A stretch of DNA of 64,000 bases from Thamnidium elegans (GCA_025201345.1 JAIXMG010000029.1:372001-436000); one strand, 5' to 3'. Positions 1 through 11,039 are shown, counted from the first letter of the stretch. Made by a program: numbers and translations. Notes: generated by a model from the letters alone, not told the origin.

Positions 1-1122
1 TTGGCTACAAAATCCACGAAGATTACTAAAACGTACATTGTTGCAAGCATCAGCAATTCTCTGGGATAAATCATCCATATTCATGATATCAAGCATCTTG
101 TTCATGAACTTTATGAAATGAGCCGTAGTAGTACCTTTAGAAGGAGGCTTGTTGGATTCCCTGCCATCACTGCTCTCGATCTCGACATACTCTATGACAG
201 GTTTTCCAATAATGGTTTTGCTTACCCTTTGATCTTTGGCTCTTGCTGGCTTTCTCTTCTTCGATTTTTCATTCTTATTTGTCTGAGCCTTTTGCACTTT
301 TCCCTTGTTGATAGGGGTTTCTTCATTGTGAAATGGATGATACTGGAAGGGTGAATAGCTCCAAAGATGGTATGAGATGGAGAACGAGTTTTTTCAACTT
401 CTACAATGGCAGGTGTTCCTATAGTTGATCTTGCCCAATTGTTCTTTATATTAATATTGAATCTGGCCTCATCGATAAACACACCATTTATATCATAGTC
501 TAGGTCAGCATCCTTCCACTCCATGAACCATTCATATCTCTTTTGCAGGTTTTTACCTAAATTTTTTTATTTTAGGTTCAAAGGTTGGCTTCTTCACAAA
601 AATAAACACGTTATTTTTCAAATGATGATTCATTTGAGATTTAGAAATCGAAAAGCCTTCAAACTTAGATGTCAACGAATCAATAATGCCAACAGCACAG
701 AGTTGTGAATCTTTTTCGACTATCTCTTGGGTATTTTGCACGTGTTCACCAGTAAAATTGCTAGGTCTATCTATATTCTTTTCAGACTTCTTATAGGGCA
801 CCTCCTCCGTTTCCTGATATTGTTTCCATCAACGAACAGCAGTACTAGGCTTTACTCCTAAATTTCTAGCAATCGCCACTACTCTTCCTCTTTTGACAGG
901 TACTTCAATCATTCGATTGATAAACTTCTCACTCGTATGGCCATCATAAGATCTATAAGTACTATTAACTGTAGACTTGACCAATCTGATCTCATTAACA
1001 TGTATATCTTGCATTTCAGTATCTTCTTTATCTTCAGGTTTGGCAGTCAAGTAGGCAGCTTGACTCGTTATAGTTACGGGAACTATATTCGGATCGATGA
1101 TTTCTGTTAGTACACCTTCCAT
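1..1122 (-). pseudogene. Decayed IS630/Tc1-like DDE transposase, copy 1 (truncated by window edge)
   Basis: Reverse-strand twin of the copy at 4525-5691, carrying the same lesions. The reading frame begins at 1122 and is stopped by an in-frame TGA at about 829-831. It continues in the same frame to about 553 and then changes frame twice. The piece at 222-524 holds the first catalytic-Asp motif of DDE transposases (VFIDEARFN), followed by a GTTTAHF-type segment near 100-125. The C-terminal end lies outside the window. It cannot encode a working transposase. Confidence 0.85.
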
Positions 1123-1234
1123 TGTGTCTACAACTTTCTCTCCATTCTCACTATAGATATTTTCTTACCCGTCTTCATGATAAAAAATATTTTGACTCAT
1201 GTTTTTTGATTATTATAGTGATATAGTGATGGAG

Positions 1235-1237
<3 letters not shown>

Positions 1238-1289
<52 letters not shown>
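1238..1289. repeat. Poly(T) run, 52 nt
   Basis: Uninterrupted T52 upstream of the broken transposase inside the left arm. Its counterpart in the right arm is A54, the only length difference noticed between the arms. Confidence 0.95.
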
Positions 1290-1290
<1 letters not shown>

Positions 1291-1440
1291 GTCAGTAAAG
1301 TCTTTAGTTGAATAGCTTAATTTATTGTTGAATAGTAAGATTTATAAAATCTCTTTGTCATCTTTTTTTTTTCAATTCGGGCGAACATCGCTGTGTAATT
1401 TTCATCTTGAAATGAAGTGAATATATACTAATTGGAGGAA

Positions 1441-3265
1441 TTAAATAAAAGAGACTGTCGGTTTGAGATAATTATAGTATTCACGGTAAATATAGGGCCG
1501 CTCACATTCGGAAGGATCTTGCATTGTGTTAATAATTGATTCCTGTTATATGTTCGAATTAAATAACTGTTTAGTGTCTATAATAATAATGACTTTACCT
1601 TAAAACTGAATAAAACCTCCAGCGACTCTTCAATTGAAGTATATGTTGATCCTAAAGTGGGAAGCATTATTTTACTCAATAATACAAGGTCATATCCATT
1701 TTCTTTCGAAAAAGAACTACGGTATAACTCCATAATATTGTCAGTAATAAATACGCCAAAAACGTATAATTCTCTTCTTGACTTCGCTTCCTTAATCCGA
1801 CGATGAAGTTGTTTTTTCAATCGCTCTCCCAAACGCGCTCTACCTTCTTCTTGCAACCTTTCACCAACACCATTAACTTTAATTTCCCCACAGCCTAGTT
1901 CTTGATGGTTACTATATATTAAAAAGTCATGGGTCACTGTCTTTCCGCTTGTATCTTGATTTGTTATAGAGGGCTTTTCCCTATATAAAAAAAAATAGAT
2001 GAGAATTGATCGCTTTTAAATTAAAAGAAGACATACCAGGCAATATTGACTTTTGATTTAGAATTGAAAACAAATCTCAAAAGTATTGATATATTTTGCA
2101 CTGAATAATCAATTTCAAACTGCTTGTTATTGGAAATCAAAGGTAATCTGTTCAAAGTTTCCGTTAAATTGACTAAAAACACCCCTAAATTTCGCTGAAA
2201 AATATCTTCTTCTGTTGGGGGGATCATTTGGTGTAAATTGAGATGGAAAGTATTCTATTTTTGCTAATTTTGACTTCAGAAATTGTAAATTTCAATTCAT
2301 CATGTACATTCATTTATGACCTTACTCTTCTCCATTTTCTTATTTCAATGTAAGTCTGGTCAGAAAAAGCATAGGGCTGAAGTAGAATTTCTACGGGGCA
2401 ATTATCGTAATAACTAATTGAAGACAAAAGTCTAAAGCATATATGTGAGTAGACCAAATTTAGGAAATACAAATTATGGACTTACAATCTTTCATCCAGG
2501 CTTAATTCATTATCCATGTTACGAGCTGATACTTTGCTGGTCAGCGATATATCATCAAACTCATTCAATTCTAGAATGTATTGACGTTGTTTAAGTAATT
2601 CACCATAGTTGGAAGATGGTTCAGTTACTTTGAAGGATTCATCTGTTGTATCAGTAAGAAATGTTGTAGGTTCCGGTTCATCCGATGGTAAAGATTCCGG
2701 TGATTCACTTCCTTATAGTTTAAGCATAGAAAATACATGTCAGTGTTCCTCTATTTTGGCCGTGTAACACCGGTCACTTACTTTGATCTGGTCTTGGTAT
2801 TTCAACATGGCCTTCTTCTGTTTCTTCCAACACTCTTTTACTAGGGATAACAGAAATAGTACCACCATTCATTTTGCCTTGAAAACCAACTGTTCCATAG
2901 TTGTAGTAGTTTGTTTCTGGTGATCGTTGTTGTTGTGGCTGCTCCTGTGGTAACAATATTTTCTGTTCAAGTTATCAAAAACTTAAGCTAGATTTTGCTT
3001 TTAAAAAAGAGATGTAACTTACACAGTTTTCAATTAACCCTTTTACACTTTGCATTTTGTTTTCTGAAAGATCGCTGAAACGCGTTAACATATGTAAGCA
3101 ATGTTTGTATTTGGTATAGATAACGACTGGGTTGGGTTTCAACCTCTTCTTCATCATATGTTTTTTAAAGGATTCAAAATCCCACTTAGAAACTGGAGCG
3201 TATTTAAAGTATTCAACTTCTGAGTTTTCTGATGAGAAGTTGGGAGTAGGCACTTTGTTTTCCAT
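1441..3265 (-). CDS. Uncharacterised protein with PD-(D/E)XK-like C-terminal region (Mucorales-type family)
   Basis: I can chain seven exons with GT-AG introns: start ATG at 3265-3263 (MENKVPTPNF), first intron 3022-2963, and stop TAA at 1441-1443. The N-terminal half is polar and low-complexity (Gln/Pro/Ser/Glu). The C-terminal half contains a conserved-looking block with D-x(n)-GCGEIK, then a basic helix (QLHRRIKEAKSRRELYVFGV), a beta-like segment, and a PTLGSTYTSIEESLEVL motif. Asp followed by E-x-K resembles a PD-(D/E)XK nuclease core; that is inference. From memory the block matches a protein family greatly expanded in Mucorales and without known function. The frame looks intact, unlike the flanking transposase copies. 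The last exon (ESIINTMQDP... ending FI) is chosen to give a normal 56-nt intron. Confidence 0.55.
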
Positions 3266-3477
3266 ATTATAAACGAAGTTTTGTTGTGGAATGTAGAAAT
3301 GGTATTCAAAAAAACAGATTATGCACATATTATATTTTTACTTCGTCACGTTTAATTTTTCACATTCTCTGTGACGTTCACGTAGAAATTTTGATGGCGT
3401 TGGCTTTCATATTTTTTTCTTCTGTTTGGCGACGGCTACAAAAAAAAAATACTCTCTTTTGCGAAACAATTTTCCAT

Positions 3478-3653
3478 CAGGCATGACAATAATCCTTTAA
3501 TTTTGTTAATCAGTGGTTGGGAGGATTGGCTTGTCTACTGTTTTTAAACACACTTACAAATAATCCTTCAAAGCTGAGTTTCCCTATTCTTTTCTGCTTT
3601 TATACTAATATAATTATTTAATAGATTCGACAGAATTACGTAGGTTATCTTTG
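3478..3653. repeat. Direct repeat, copy A
   Basis: Aligns with 3822-4002 over its whole length at an offset of about 344 bp. Shared blocks include TTGTTAATCAGTGGT, ACACTTACAA, TTTTCTGCTTT and AATATAATTATTTAATAGAT, separated by scattered substitutions and small indels. Confidence 0.85.
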
Positions 3654-3821
3654 TAGAATAACTATGAATAAGAGTTAGATGGAGTTCCTTTTTTTTTATA
3701 CAACTTAAATGAACAGACTTGGTCTAAGTGCTATACTTATTCGACAATAGGACTACGTTATCGAGGGACATTGGAAGATAACGTCTCTGGTCTGACAATT
3801 CTCCCTGACTCGACCCCTTCC

Positions 3822-4002
3822 CAGGCGTGACAATAACTCTTTAAATTTGTTAATCAGTGGTCGGGAGAATTGGTTTGTCTGCTATTTTTAAATACACTTA
3901 CAAGTAATCCTTTAAAGTTGAGTATTCCTAATTACTCTTTTCTGCTTTATATTAATATAATTATTTAATAGATTTGATTGAAAATTACGAAAGGTATCTT
4001 GA
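3822..4002. repeat. Direct repeat, copy B
   Basis: Second copy of the 3478-3653 repeat in the same orientation. Divergence is roughly one base in six by eye, so the duplication is older than the inverted repeat around it. Confidence 0.85.
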
Positions 4003-4253
4003 TGGCTGTGACCAAGGTTCAAATGATATTTCTGTTTTCTCTATGACACTATTGTCTATCATATCACACGACCTCATCCAAGTTTCGCAAGAAGATGTGT
4101 TATGACTGTTACTTACCCGATACCAGTTTGACATAAATGACTCTTAATAACTCTTCAAAATAAAGTACTTTTTTTTTCTCGATTCTTGAAGTATATTAGA
4201 CATTGACTTATGAAGCCAGAAATAGCCGGATCTACTATTTGATGGTTTAACTT

Positions 4254-4354
4254 GCGATGTTCGCCCGAATTGAAAAAAAAAAGATGACAAAGAGATTTTA
4301 TAAATCTTACTATTCAACAATAAATTAAGCTATTCAACTAAAGACTTTACTGAC

Positions 4355-4412
<58 letters not shown>

Positions 4413-5646
4413 CTCCATCACTATATCACTATAATAATCAAAAAACATGAGTCAAAATATTTTTTATCATGAAGACGGGTAAGAAAATATCTATAGTGAG
4501 AATGGAGAGAAAGTTGTAGACACAATGGAAGGTGTACTAACAGAAATCATCGATCCGAATATAGTTCCCGTAACTATAACGAGTCAAGCTGCCTACTTGA
4601 CTGCCAAACCTGAAGATAAAGAAGATACTGAAATGCAAGATATACATGTTAATGAGATCAGATTGGTCAAGTCTACAGTTAATAGTACTTATAGATCTTA
4701 TGATGGCCATACGAGTGAGAAGTTTATCAATCGAATGATTGAAGTACCTGTCAAAAGAGGAAGAGTAGTGGCGATTGCTAGAAATTTAGGAGTAAAGCCT
4801 AGTACTGCTGTTCGTTGATGGAAACAATATCAGGAAACGGAGGAGGTGCCCTATAAGAAGTCTGAAAAGAATATAGATAGACCTAGCAATTTTACTGGTG
4901 AACACGTGCAAAATACCCAAGAGATAGTCGAAAAAGATTCACAACTCTGTGCTGTTGGCATTATTGATTCGTTGACATCTAAGTTTGAAGGCTTTTCGAT
5001 TTCTAAATCTCAAATGAATCATCATTTGAAAAATAACGTGTTTATTTTTGTGAAGAAGCCAACCTTTGAACCTAAAATAAAAAAATTTAGGTAAAAACCT
5101 GCAAAAGAGATATGAATGGTTCATGGAGTGGAAGGATGCTGACCTAGACTATGATATAAATGGTGTGTTTATCGATGAGGCCAGATTCAATATTAATATA
5201 AAGAACAATTGGGCAAGATCAACTATAGGAACACCTGCCATTGTAGAAGTTGAAAAAACTCGTTCTCCATCTCATACCATCTTTGGAGCTATTCACCCTT
5301 CCAGTATCATCCATTTCACAATGAAGAAACCCCTATCAACAAGGGAAAAGTGCAAAAGGCTCAGACAAATAAGAATGAAAAATCGAAGAAGAGAAAGCCA
5401 GCAAGAGCCAAAGATCAAAGGGTAAGCAAAACCATTATTGGAAAACCTGTCATAGAGTATGTCGAGATCGAGAGCAGTGATGGCAGGGAATCCAACAAGC
5501 CTCCTTCTAAAGGTACTACTACGGCTCATTTCATAAAGTTCATGAACAAGATGCTTGATATCATGAATATGGATGATTTATCCCAGAGAATTGCTGATGC
5601 TTGCAACAATGTACGTTTTAGTAATCTTCGTGGATTTTGTAGCCAA
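4254..5646. repeat. Right arm of large inverted repeat
   Basis: Reverse complement of 1-1391 apart from a 2-nt longer homopolymer (A54 at 4356-4409). The arm may extend past 5646, because its partner is cut by the window start. Confidence 0.95.
4356..4409. repeat. Poly(A) run, 54 nt
   Basis: Uninterrupted A54 upstream of the right-arm transposase remnant; partner of the T52 run in the left arm. Confidence 0.95.
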
Positions 5647-5691
5647 TCTAAGCGTCATATCAGTAATTGTCGAGATAAAGTAGAATCTTAA
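4525..5691 (+). pseudogene. Decayed IS630/Tc1-like DDE transposase, copy 2
   Basis: The remnant starts at ATG 4525. An N-terminal helix-turn-helix-like region (residues about 65-97, ending NLGVKPSTAVR) is interrupted by TGA at 4816-4818 directly before WKQYQ in the same frame. A TAA at 5092-5094 and a frame change near 5085-5100 separate it from the segment with the first catalytic Asp (VFIDEARFN). A second frame change lies near 5320-5350. The final piece runs from GTTTAHFIKFMNKMLDIM directly into a C-terminal tail (LSQRIADACN). The usual second-Asp (DN-x-x-H) and Glu (SPELNPIE-type) motifs of this family are absent, so the catalytic core is deleted. It is non-functional and matches the left copy lesion for lesion. 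Confidence 0.85.
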
Positions 5692-6092
5692 TGAATTACT
5701 TCAATTTTAGAAGTGCTCAAAACAATTTTCCAATCAAGTCAAAAAGAAATTTAAAAACGTCCAATCATTTTTCAGTTTTTCATCAATACTTTTTTTTAGT
5801 AAGCCCCAAACTATTTTTTTAAAATCACCATCTAAATTTCTAAATTAACCAATATTTCCCAGCTTCACTGTATTTTAAGAATAAGTTGGCAAATGGTCGT
5901 CATGAAAGTTTCACAGTGCTTAATAATATCTTCAGCAAAATAGTTCGCAATCTACTTTTATAAAGTAGCTTGATAAACGCCTCTAAAAAAAACCAAGATG
6001 TTATTTAATCTATAATTAAGTCTTTTTAAACCGTTTCTTTTTGCATATCCATATATTTTTTAATTAAAAACTTTGTGTGAGGGTATCAGTTG
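5692..6092. other. AT-rich intergenic stretch
   Basis: No convincing reading frame, RNA gene or repeat seen between the transposase remnant and the fragment ending at 6093. Confidence 0.5.
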
Positions 6093-6890
6093 TCATTCCT
6101 TTTTAGTGGGATCGTACAAAATCACATTGTTACATAATTCTAATATATTCACAGGTACACTATCATCTACTATAAATGGCTGTTTATTTTTTAATTCACA
6201 TGTCAGAGAATTAGAAGGGTGAGTAAAGTTTATAAATCCAATATAATGGGCTCAATTGATTGGAGACACAGGATAGAAAAACATTAAAAAAAATTAGGTC
6301 GTCAAGAGATTAAGAAGAAAACTACATACGAGACATGGAAGAAATAAAATAAAAAACAGAGGGGAGGGGGGGCAATGAATGGAAATATATGCCTAAAAAG
6401 GTTTGTGAGACTTCAAAAGACGAGGCACATTTAAGAAACATTGTGAAGGTAAATACGCTGCAGATCCCAAATCTGAGACAAAAAAGAAATTCATTAATTT
6501 TTGGACTAGAGCCTTTTGTTTTTTACTTACATAAAAGTGGATAGCAAGTAGCAACAAAAAATAAACTATTAATAAAAAATTATAATGATATATGTTTTTA
6601 TTACCTTCACAAAGTATTACGCATCATTGACGGCAGGCCATTTGGCGTTTCTATTCAAGAAAACCACGGCTTTTTGATTGAAGAACTCAGCTTTGAAATG
6701 ACTGGTGTTAAGGGTAAAAGTGGGGAACGTGGCGCCAAACATAAGCATTGAAAGCCTAGATAGATCTATGGCTAAAGCAGACAAAGATTCTCTTCCGACC
6801 TCTATGTCTCCATGTTGGGAGCTGATGTGAGGCGGGAGTAGCATGTAAAAATTGTAGCTGTTTCTTTCTACGCACTATCAAAGTATTAGT
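6093..6890 (-). pseudogene. Exon-like fragments of an unrecognised minus-strand gene
   Basis: Three open pieces on the minus strand look protein-like but do not join cleanly. One lies at about 6617-6880 (MLLPPHISSQHGD... ending KWPAVNDA). One is a short frame near 6400-6480 (DLGSAAYLPSQCFLNVPRLL). The last ends with TGA at 6093-6095 (QPFIVDDSVPVNILELCNNV then ILYDPTKKE). Possible splice sites exist, for example a GTAATA donor after 6617 and a TTGAG acceptor near 6255, but no complete gene model works and no start was found. It may be a degraded gene or a mis-modelled small one. Function is unknown. Confidence 0.3.
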
Positions 6891-7550
6891 TTTGTATAAA
6901 AAAAACACTGCTTACTTATAATTAATTCTGCTGTTGATTAATTCTTGTTCTGAACAGAAAAAATAAAACATGATTTATTATTTGAGATAGGAAGGTACGA
7001 ACCAAAGCTATTACTTGTATAACTAACTTTGTCATAAATAATTGAACATGCATAATTTTTTTTTTTTTTTTGCATAGATGCAGCACTTTTTACTCGGTCA
7101 GTCTCTCCCTGTGAGATCAAAAGCTAGAATACGAGGCAAATTCAAAGAAAAAAAAATACGATAGTATTCTAGTATTTAAAAACAGTTCAATTTCCGCAAA
7201 GGGATTGACGGGGATTCCTTTAAGATTCAAACTTAAAATAATGGCATCAAATACACTAAATCTCTATATTTTTTATTTTAAAATTCTCACTAAACCAATA
7301 AAAATACTTTAGAGCACTAAATTATTAAATTTGGCCTAAAATCTGAACCGTGGGTGTTTTGAGATCTGGGGAAATCATACTGGGAAATTTAGAAAAATAA
7401 GTCTTATTGTTGAAGCAGCTGTTGCTTCAGCATCAACTGACAATTATGTTTTTTTTTTGTAATTGCCACTTTATTATTATTATTGATATTGTTATTATTA
7501 TTATTAAAAATGATGATGATACAAGTATTTATGGAATAAAAAAAATCTTT
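6891..7550. other. Intergenic, 3' side of MFS gene
   Basis: AT-rich with short homopolymers and a TTA/TTAT microsatellite near 7470-7505. No gene seen. Confidence 0.5.
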
Positions 7551-9341
7551 TTACAATTTGTAAACGAAATTTTTATCAGCCTTATCCGTGAGATCCAAAT
7601 AGATATCAGTTTCAGTAGTAGTAGCATGTTCAAGACGACTCTTATTTCCTTTTTTCAAAATAAAATAAACAGAGAACAAACATGTAATGATACCAACGTT
7701 TGATATAGAGTACCCAATCATAGCGCCACTGTATGTAGGAGCTTGATCGCCGGTCATCATAAGAGGACCAATAAAGTTACCAACTGTCATTGCAACCATA
7801 CCCATACTATTGTAAAACACCCTCTTTGTATAACCAGATACGTTATTAGAAACCAATGTTTGGATGAGAGCACCTACGCCTGTCATAGCCCAAGTAAGAT
7901 AGAAACCAGCAAGTTTTGGAGTACCAGGAACGGTTGCCATAAGCACACACCCAAGAAGTGAAACGAGAGAAGCGGCGATAGCAGAGAAAGTAATTTTCTT
8001 TGTACGTGTAGCAAGCCAAACAAACCCCATAGCAAAAGCAGCGGCTGCAACACCGTTAGGAATTTGAAGCAAAATGGCAACAAAAGACTAATATTTAACA
8101 AAGTGATTAGTAATAAGTAAAAAAAAAAGAAATTCGATATTTTCCTGTTATTAAGTAAATGATTGAAAAAAAAAAGGGGGGGGGACTTACAGAAAATCCT
8201 AAACCTTCAACAAGTAAAGTACTGAACGTAATCAAGCCACCATTTTGAAGACAGTTCAACATGTTTGCAGTTATTAATAACCATAATCGAGGTTCTTTGA
8301 CAGCTTCCCAGATTTGGTCTCTCTTGATTTCAAGAACTTTTACAACACAATTATCACGAGATCTCTCTTCCACAATCTCCTTTTCTTTTTCGGTGAGACG
8401 CAAGAGCTTGTGATGAGGGTCATCAATGAGACAGAAAAATGTTATAAAGCCGATGAGAACTGTGAGAATACCGAAAACGATATAACCCCTAGATATAAAA
8501 GGATAAAATTAACAAAACAAAATATTTATATATTATTATGCACATTTGTATATTTACCATCTCCAGGCACGGAATCCGCCTACACCGTCCATATGACTTA
8601 AGCCGTAAGCTATAACAACACCAAAAACTGTACCCATTCCAGTTCCGACACCAAGGAACCCCCAACATGCTGATTGTTCTGAGCGACGATAAAGAGTATT
8701 CATAACAATGTACACACAAGGATAAGTTACACCTTCAAATAAACCAAGTAAGAATCGTAATGCCATTAATTGTGGGTAAGTGTTACAGGCAGCAGTTGCG
8801 CCCATGATGATACCCCATATAACTAACATAACACCGAGATATCGGCCAACAGGGAATTTTTGAATGAGATAATTATTTGGAACCTATTTTAGTGTGCATG
8901 AATGGTTACAATTCATTTAATATTACAACTGTTTTTTTTATTTTTTACCTGACAAAACAAAAAACCTAAATAAAAGATGGATCCTAACCAAGCAAATTGA
9001 TCATCAGTCATGCCGGCATCTTCCCTAATACCAAGGACAGCTGCAACGCTTAAAGCTGATTTATCGCAAAACTATATAAAAAAAAAAAGAAAGAAAAAAA
9101 AAAAACTTTAATCATTGTAATTCAAAACAAGAAATTCTATTGTTTTCTCCTTTAAAATATTTACTTGAATAAAGATGATCAAAAAGACCACTGGTAACAC
9201 TCTCCAATTTAGCTTTTTTAAAAAAGCTTTTTCTTCAGCTGATTTAACGAATTCTACGCTAGAATTAGTTTCACTATCATACTCTGCTAATTTTTCATTA
9301 TTATATTCGAAAGACTTGTCATCTTTAATATCTGAAGACAT
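7551..9341 (-). CDS. MFS transporter, anion:cation symporter (allantoate/nicotinate permease) type
   Basis: Five exons. The start ATG at 9341-9339 gives an acidic cytosolic N-terminus, then FLKKLNWRVLPVVFLIIFIQ as the first membrane segment. It continues with FCDKSALSVAAVLG, the MTDDQFAWLGSIFYLGFLF segment, the conserved ALRFLLGLFEGVTYPCVYIV region, and a second half ending in a hydrophilic tail. Total length is about 490 aa with roughly 12 hydrophobic segments, normal for Dal5/Tna1-like ACS-family carriers. These import small organic anions (allantoate, nicotinate, pantothenate and similar) with protons across the plasma membrane; the actual substrate cannot be told. The last intron begins GTAAGT followed by C9-T10. 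Confidence 0.8.
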
Positions 9342-10201
9342 TTTTTTTTTTTTAAAAAAAAAAGAGAGAGAAAAAGAGAAAGAGAGAGGGGAAAAGGATG
9401 CCGAAAATCTAAATCGAAAAACGAGAGAAAGTATATAAGGTGTGGAAATGTTAGGAAAAATGTGTACAATCATTAAAGGTCGTGTTACGTGATTTTTTTT
9501 TTTTTTTTTACTCACTGACATGAAAACCACTATATTCGATTCAAATTTGCACACATTTAAAATTTACTTTCGCACAGGTCAAAAATAATAATAATACAAC
9601 TTGCACATTCTTGATATAAATCAGTAGTACTACAGATAATGATTATCTTTTTAACTTTCACATGAAAAGACGCAGAATATTAAATGAAAGAAAATAGTTA
9701 CAGATATAGCCGTGGGTAGATTTCTTTTATTACCAAGTGAAAAGTGTATCAATTCGCCTTTAAAAAAAAAAAGAAAAAAAAAAAGAAACTATATGCATTT
9801 ACCATATTCATTAACCGAATATAGAAACATTAAAAAAAAAGAAGGGTATTTTTAAATATCATAAAATAGCAATAGATAATAAGGAGAGACTATAATAGTT
9901 TTCTATTGGATTAATACTGCTTTTGCGGTGTCTAAACAACTCGATGACAACTGCTTCTGTTCGAAGGTGTGACAATCTGAGTTACTGATTGCATCTCATT
10001 TTTTCTTTAAAAGTTATGCAAGATAAAAGAGACCAGCAGTTATAAACCTAACCGGCTTGTGCCAATTATACCTCTTGATAACCCATCAACAAGATTATTA
10101 TTTTTTTGTGACAAGATGAAAACAAAGGCTGCTAAATTTCTTTAGCGTTTGTAACCAAAATATATGTACGACAACGAAGTGAAACGAGTCATATTCAAGA
10201 T

Positions 10202-10235
<34 letters not shown>

Positions 10236-10406
10236 GAAAAGAGTCAGTGTTGTCCTACTTGCCTAAAGCTTAAATCATTCTATAGAATTTTACAAGTGAA
10301 AGATCTATTCTGCATTACCTTAATATAACAGCGATGAAAACTCTTTTCATTAAAAAGCAGTTATTTATTAGATCAACAGATGAACGGGTACCAGTTTTTT
10401 ATTTAT
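9342..10406. other. Intergenic, upstream of MFS gene
   Basis: No gene seen. Purine-rich tract (GA)n near 9361-9400 just 5' of the MFS start, A29 at 10205-10233 and several A/T homopolymers. Confidence 0.5.
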
Positions 10407-10539
10407 TTATTTGTAAACAAGTATATACAGTCTTCTGGCGTAGTCGCCCACTTTTTCGGGCTGATCTCCATCATTCCGAAAGGCTCGGAAATAACCTTGT
10501 TTAAATATCTTTAATATGTACATTTCCGATAGGTTAGGA
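10407..10539 (-). pseudogene. Orphan terminal exon-like fragment
   Basis: After a possible GTAG acceptor (10541-10540), this minus-strand frame reads about 44 codons to TAA at 10409-10407. Composition is protein-like (includes KQGYFRAFRNDGDQPEKVGD followed by YARRLYILVYK). Upstream frames in 10545-10920 hold another open piece (GDQLALYAKKNLILAKHCAT) and a splice-like GTATTC-C8-T9 tract, but stops in all frames prevent a full model. It is probably the degraded end of a gene. The family was not recognised. Confidence 0.3.
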
Positions 10540-10984
10540 CTACATTATAGTATAAACGAGAAAAGGTTAAAGTTGATTATCCCGCGTAAATAATTGGTCT
10601 TTAATGAAAAAAGACGTACACGTGGAGGTGTATCGCGTATCAATACGAGCTTAAAAGAAAAAACATTAACCTGAATAGTCTAGAATAAGCTAATTCCGTA
10701 CGCGATTAGAGTTTTTATAGATGGAACAAAGCGCGTTTATGTAACTAGTGCCGATCTGTTTGAGTTAGGGCAATTCGTATTGATAAGTAAAAGGTTATAG
10801 GAACCTGCATAGTAGCACAATGCTTTGCTAATATTAGGTTCTTCTTGGCATAAAGAGCTAATTGGTCACCTACTGTACTTTTTATCATAACTAAAAAAAA
10901 AGGGGGGGGGAATACATTTTGAAGAAACATACATGACATTGCTACAGTACCCACCTATGCATATCGAGGCTGGTAAACTGTGCA

Positions 10985-11039
<55 letters not shown>

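Larger units (their letters stand above)
1..1391. repeat. Left arm of large inverted repeat
   Basis: This arm is the reverse complement of 4254-5646. Base 1 pairs with 5646 (coordinate sum 5647) and base 1391 pairs with 4254 (sum 5645). The two-base shift is explained by poly(T) 52 long here against poly(A) 54 long in the other arm. All five reading frames I could compare in the arms translate identically. The match stops abruptly at 1391/4254. The left arm runs off the window, so the full arm length is unknown but at least 1391 bp. Confidence 0.95.
3266..4253. other. Intergenic part of the inverted-repeat spacer
   Basis: No coding region seen. It contains two copies of a diverged direct repeat (3478-3653 and 3822-4002) and the 5' flank of the minus-strand gene starting at 3265. 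Confidence 0.6.
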
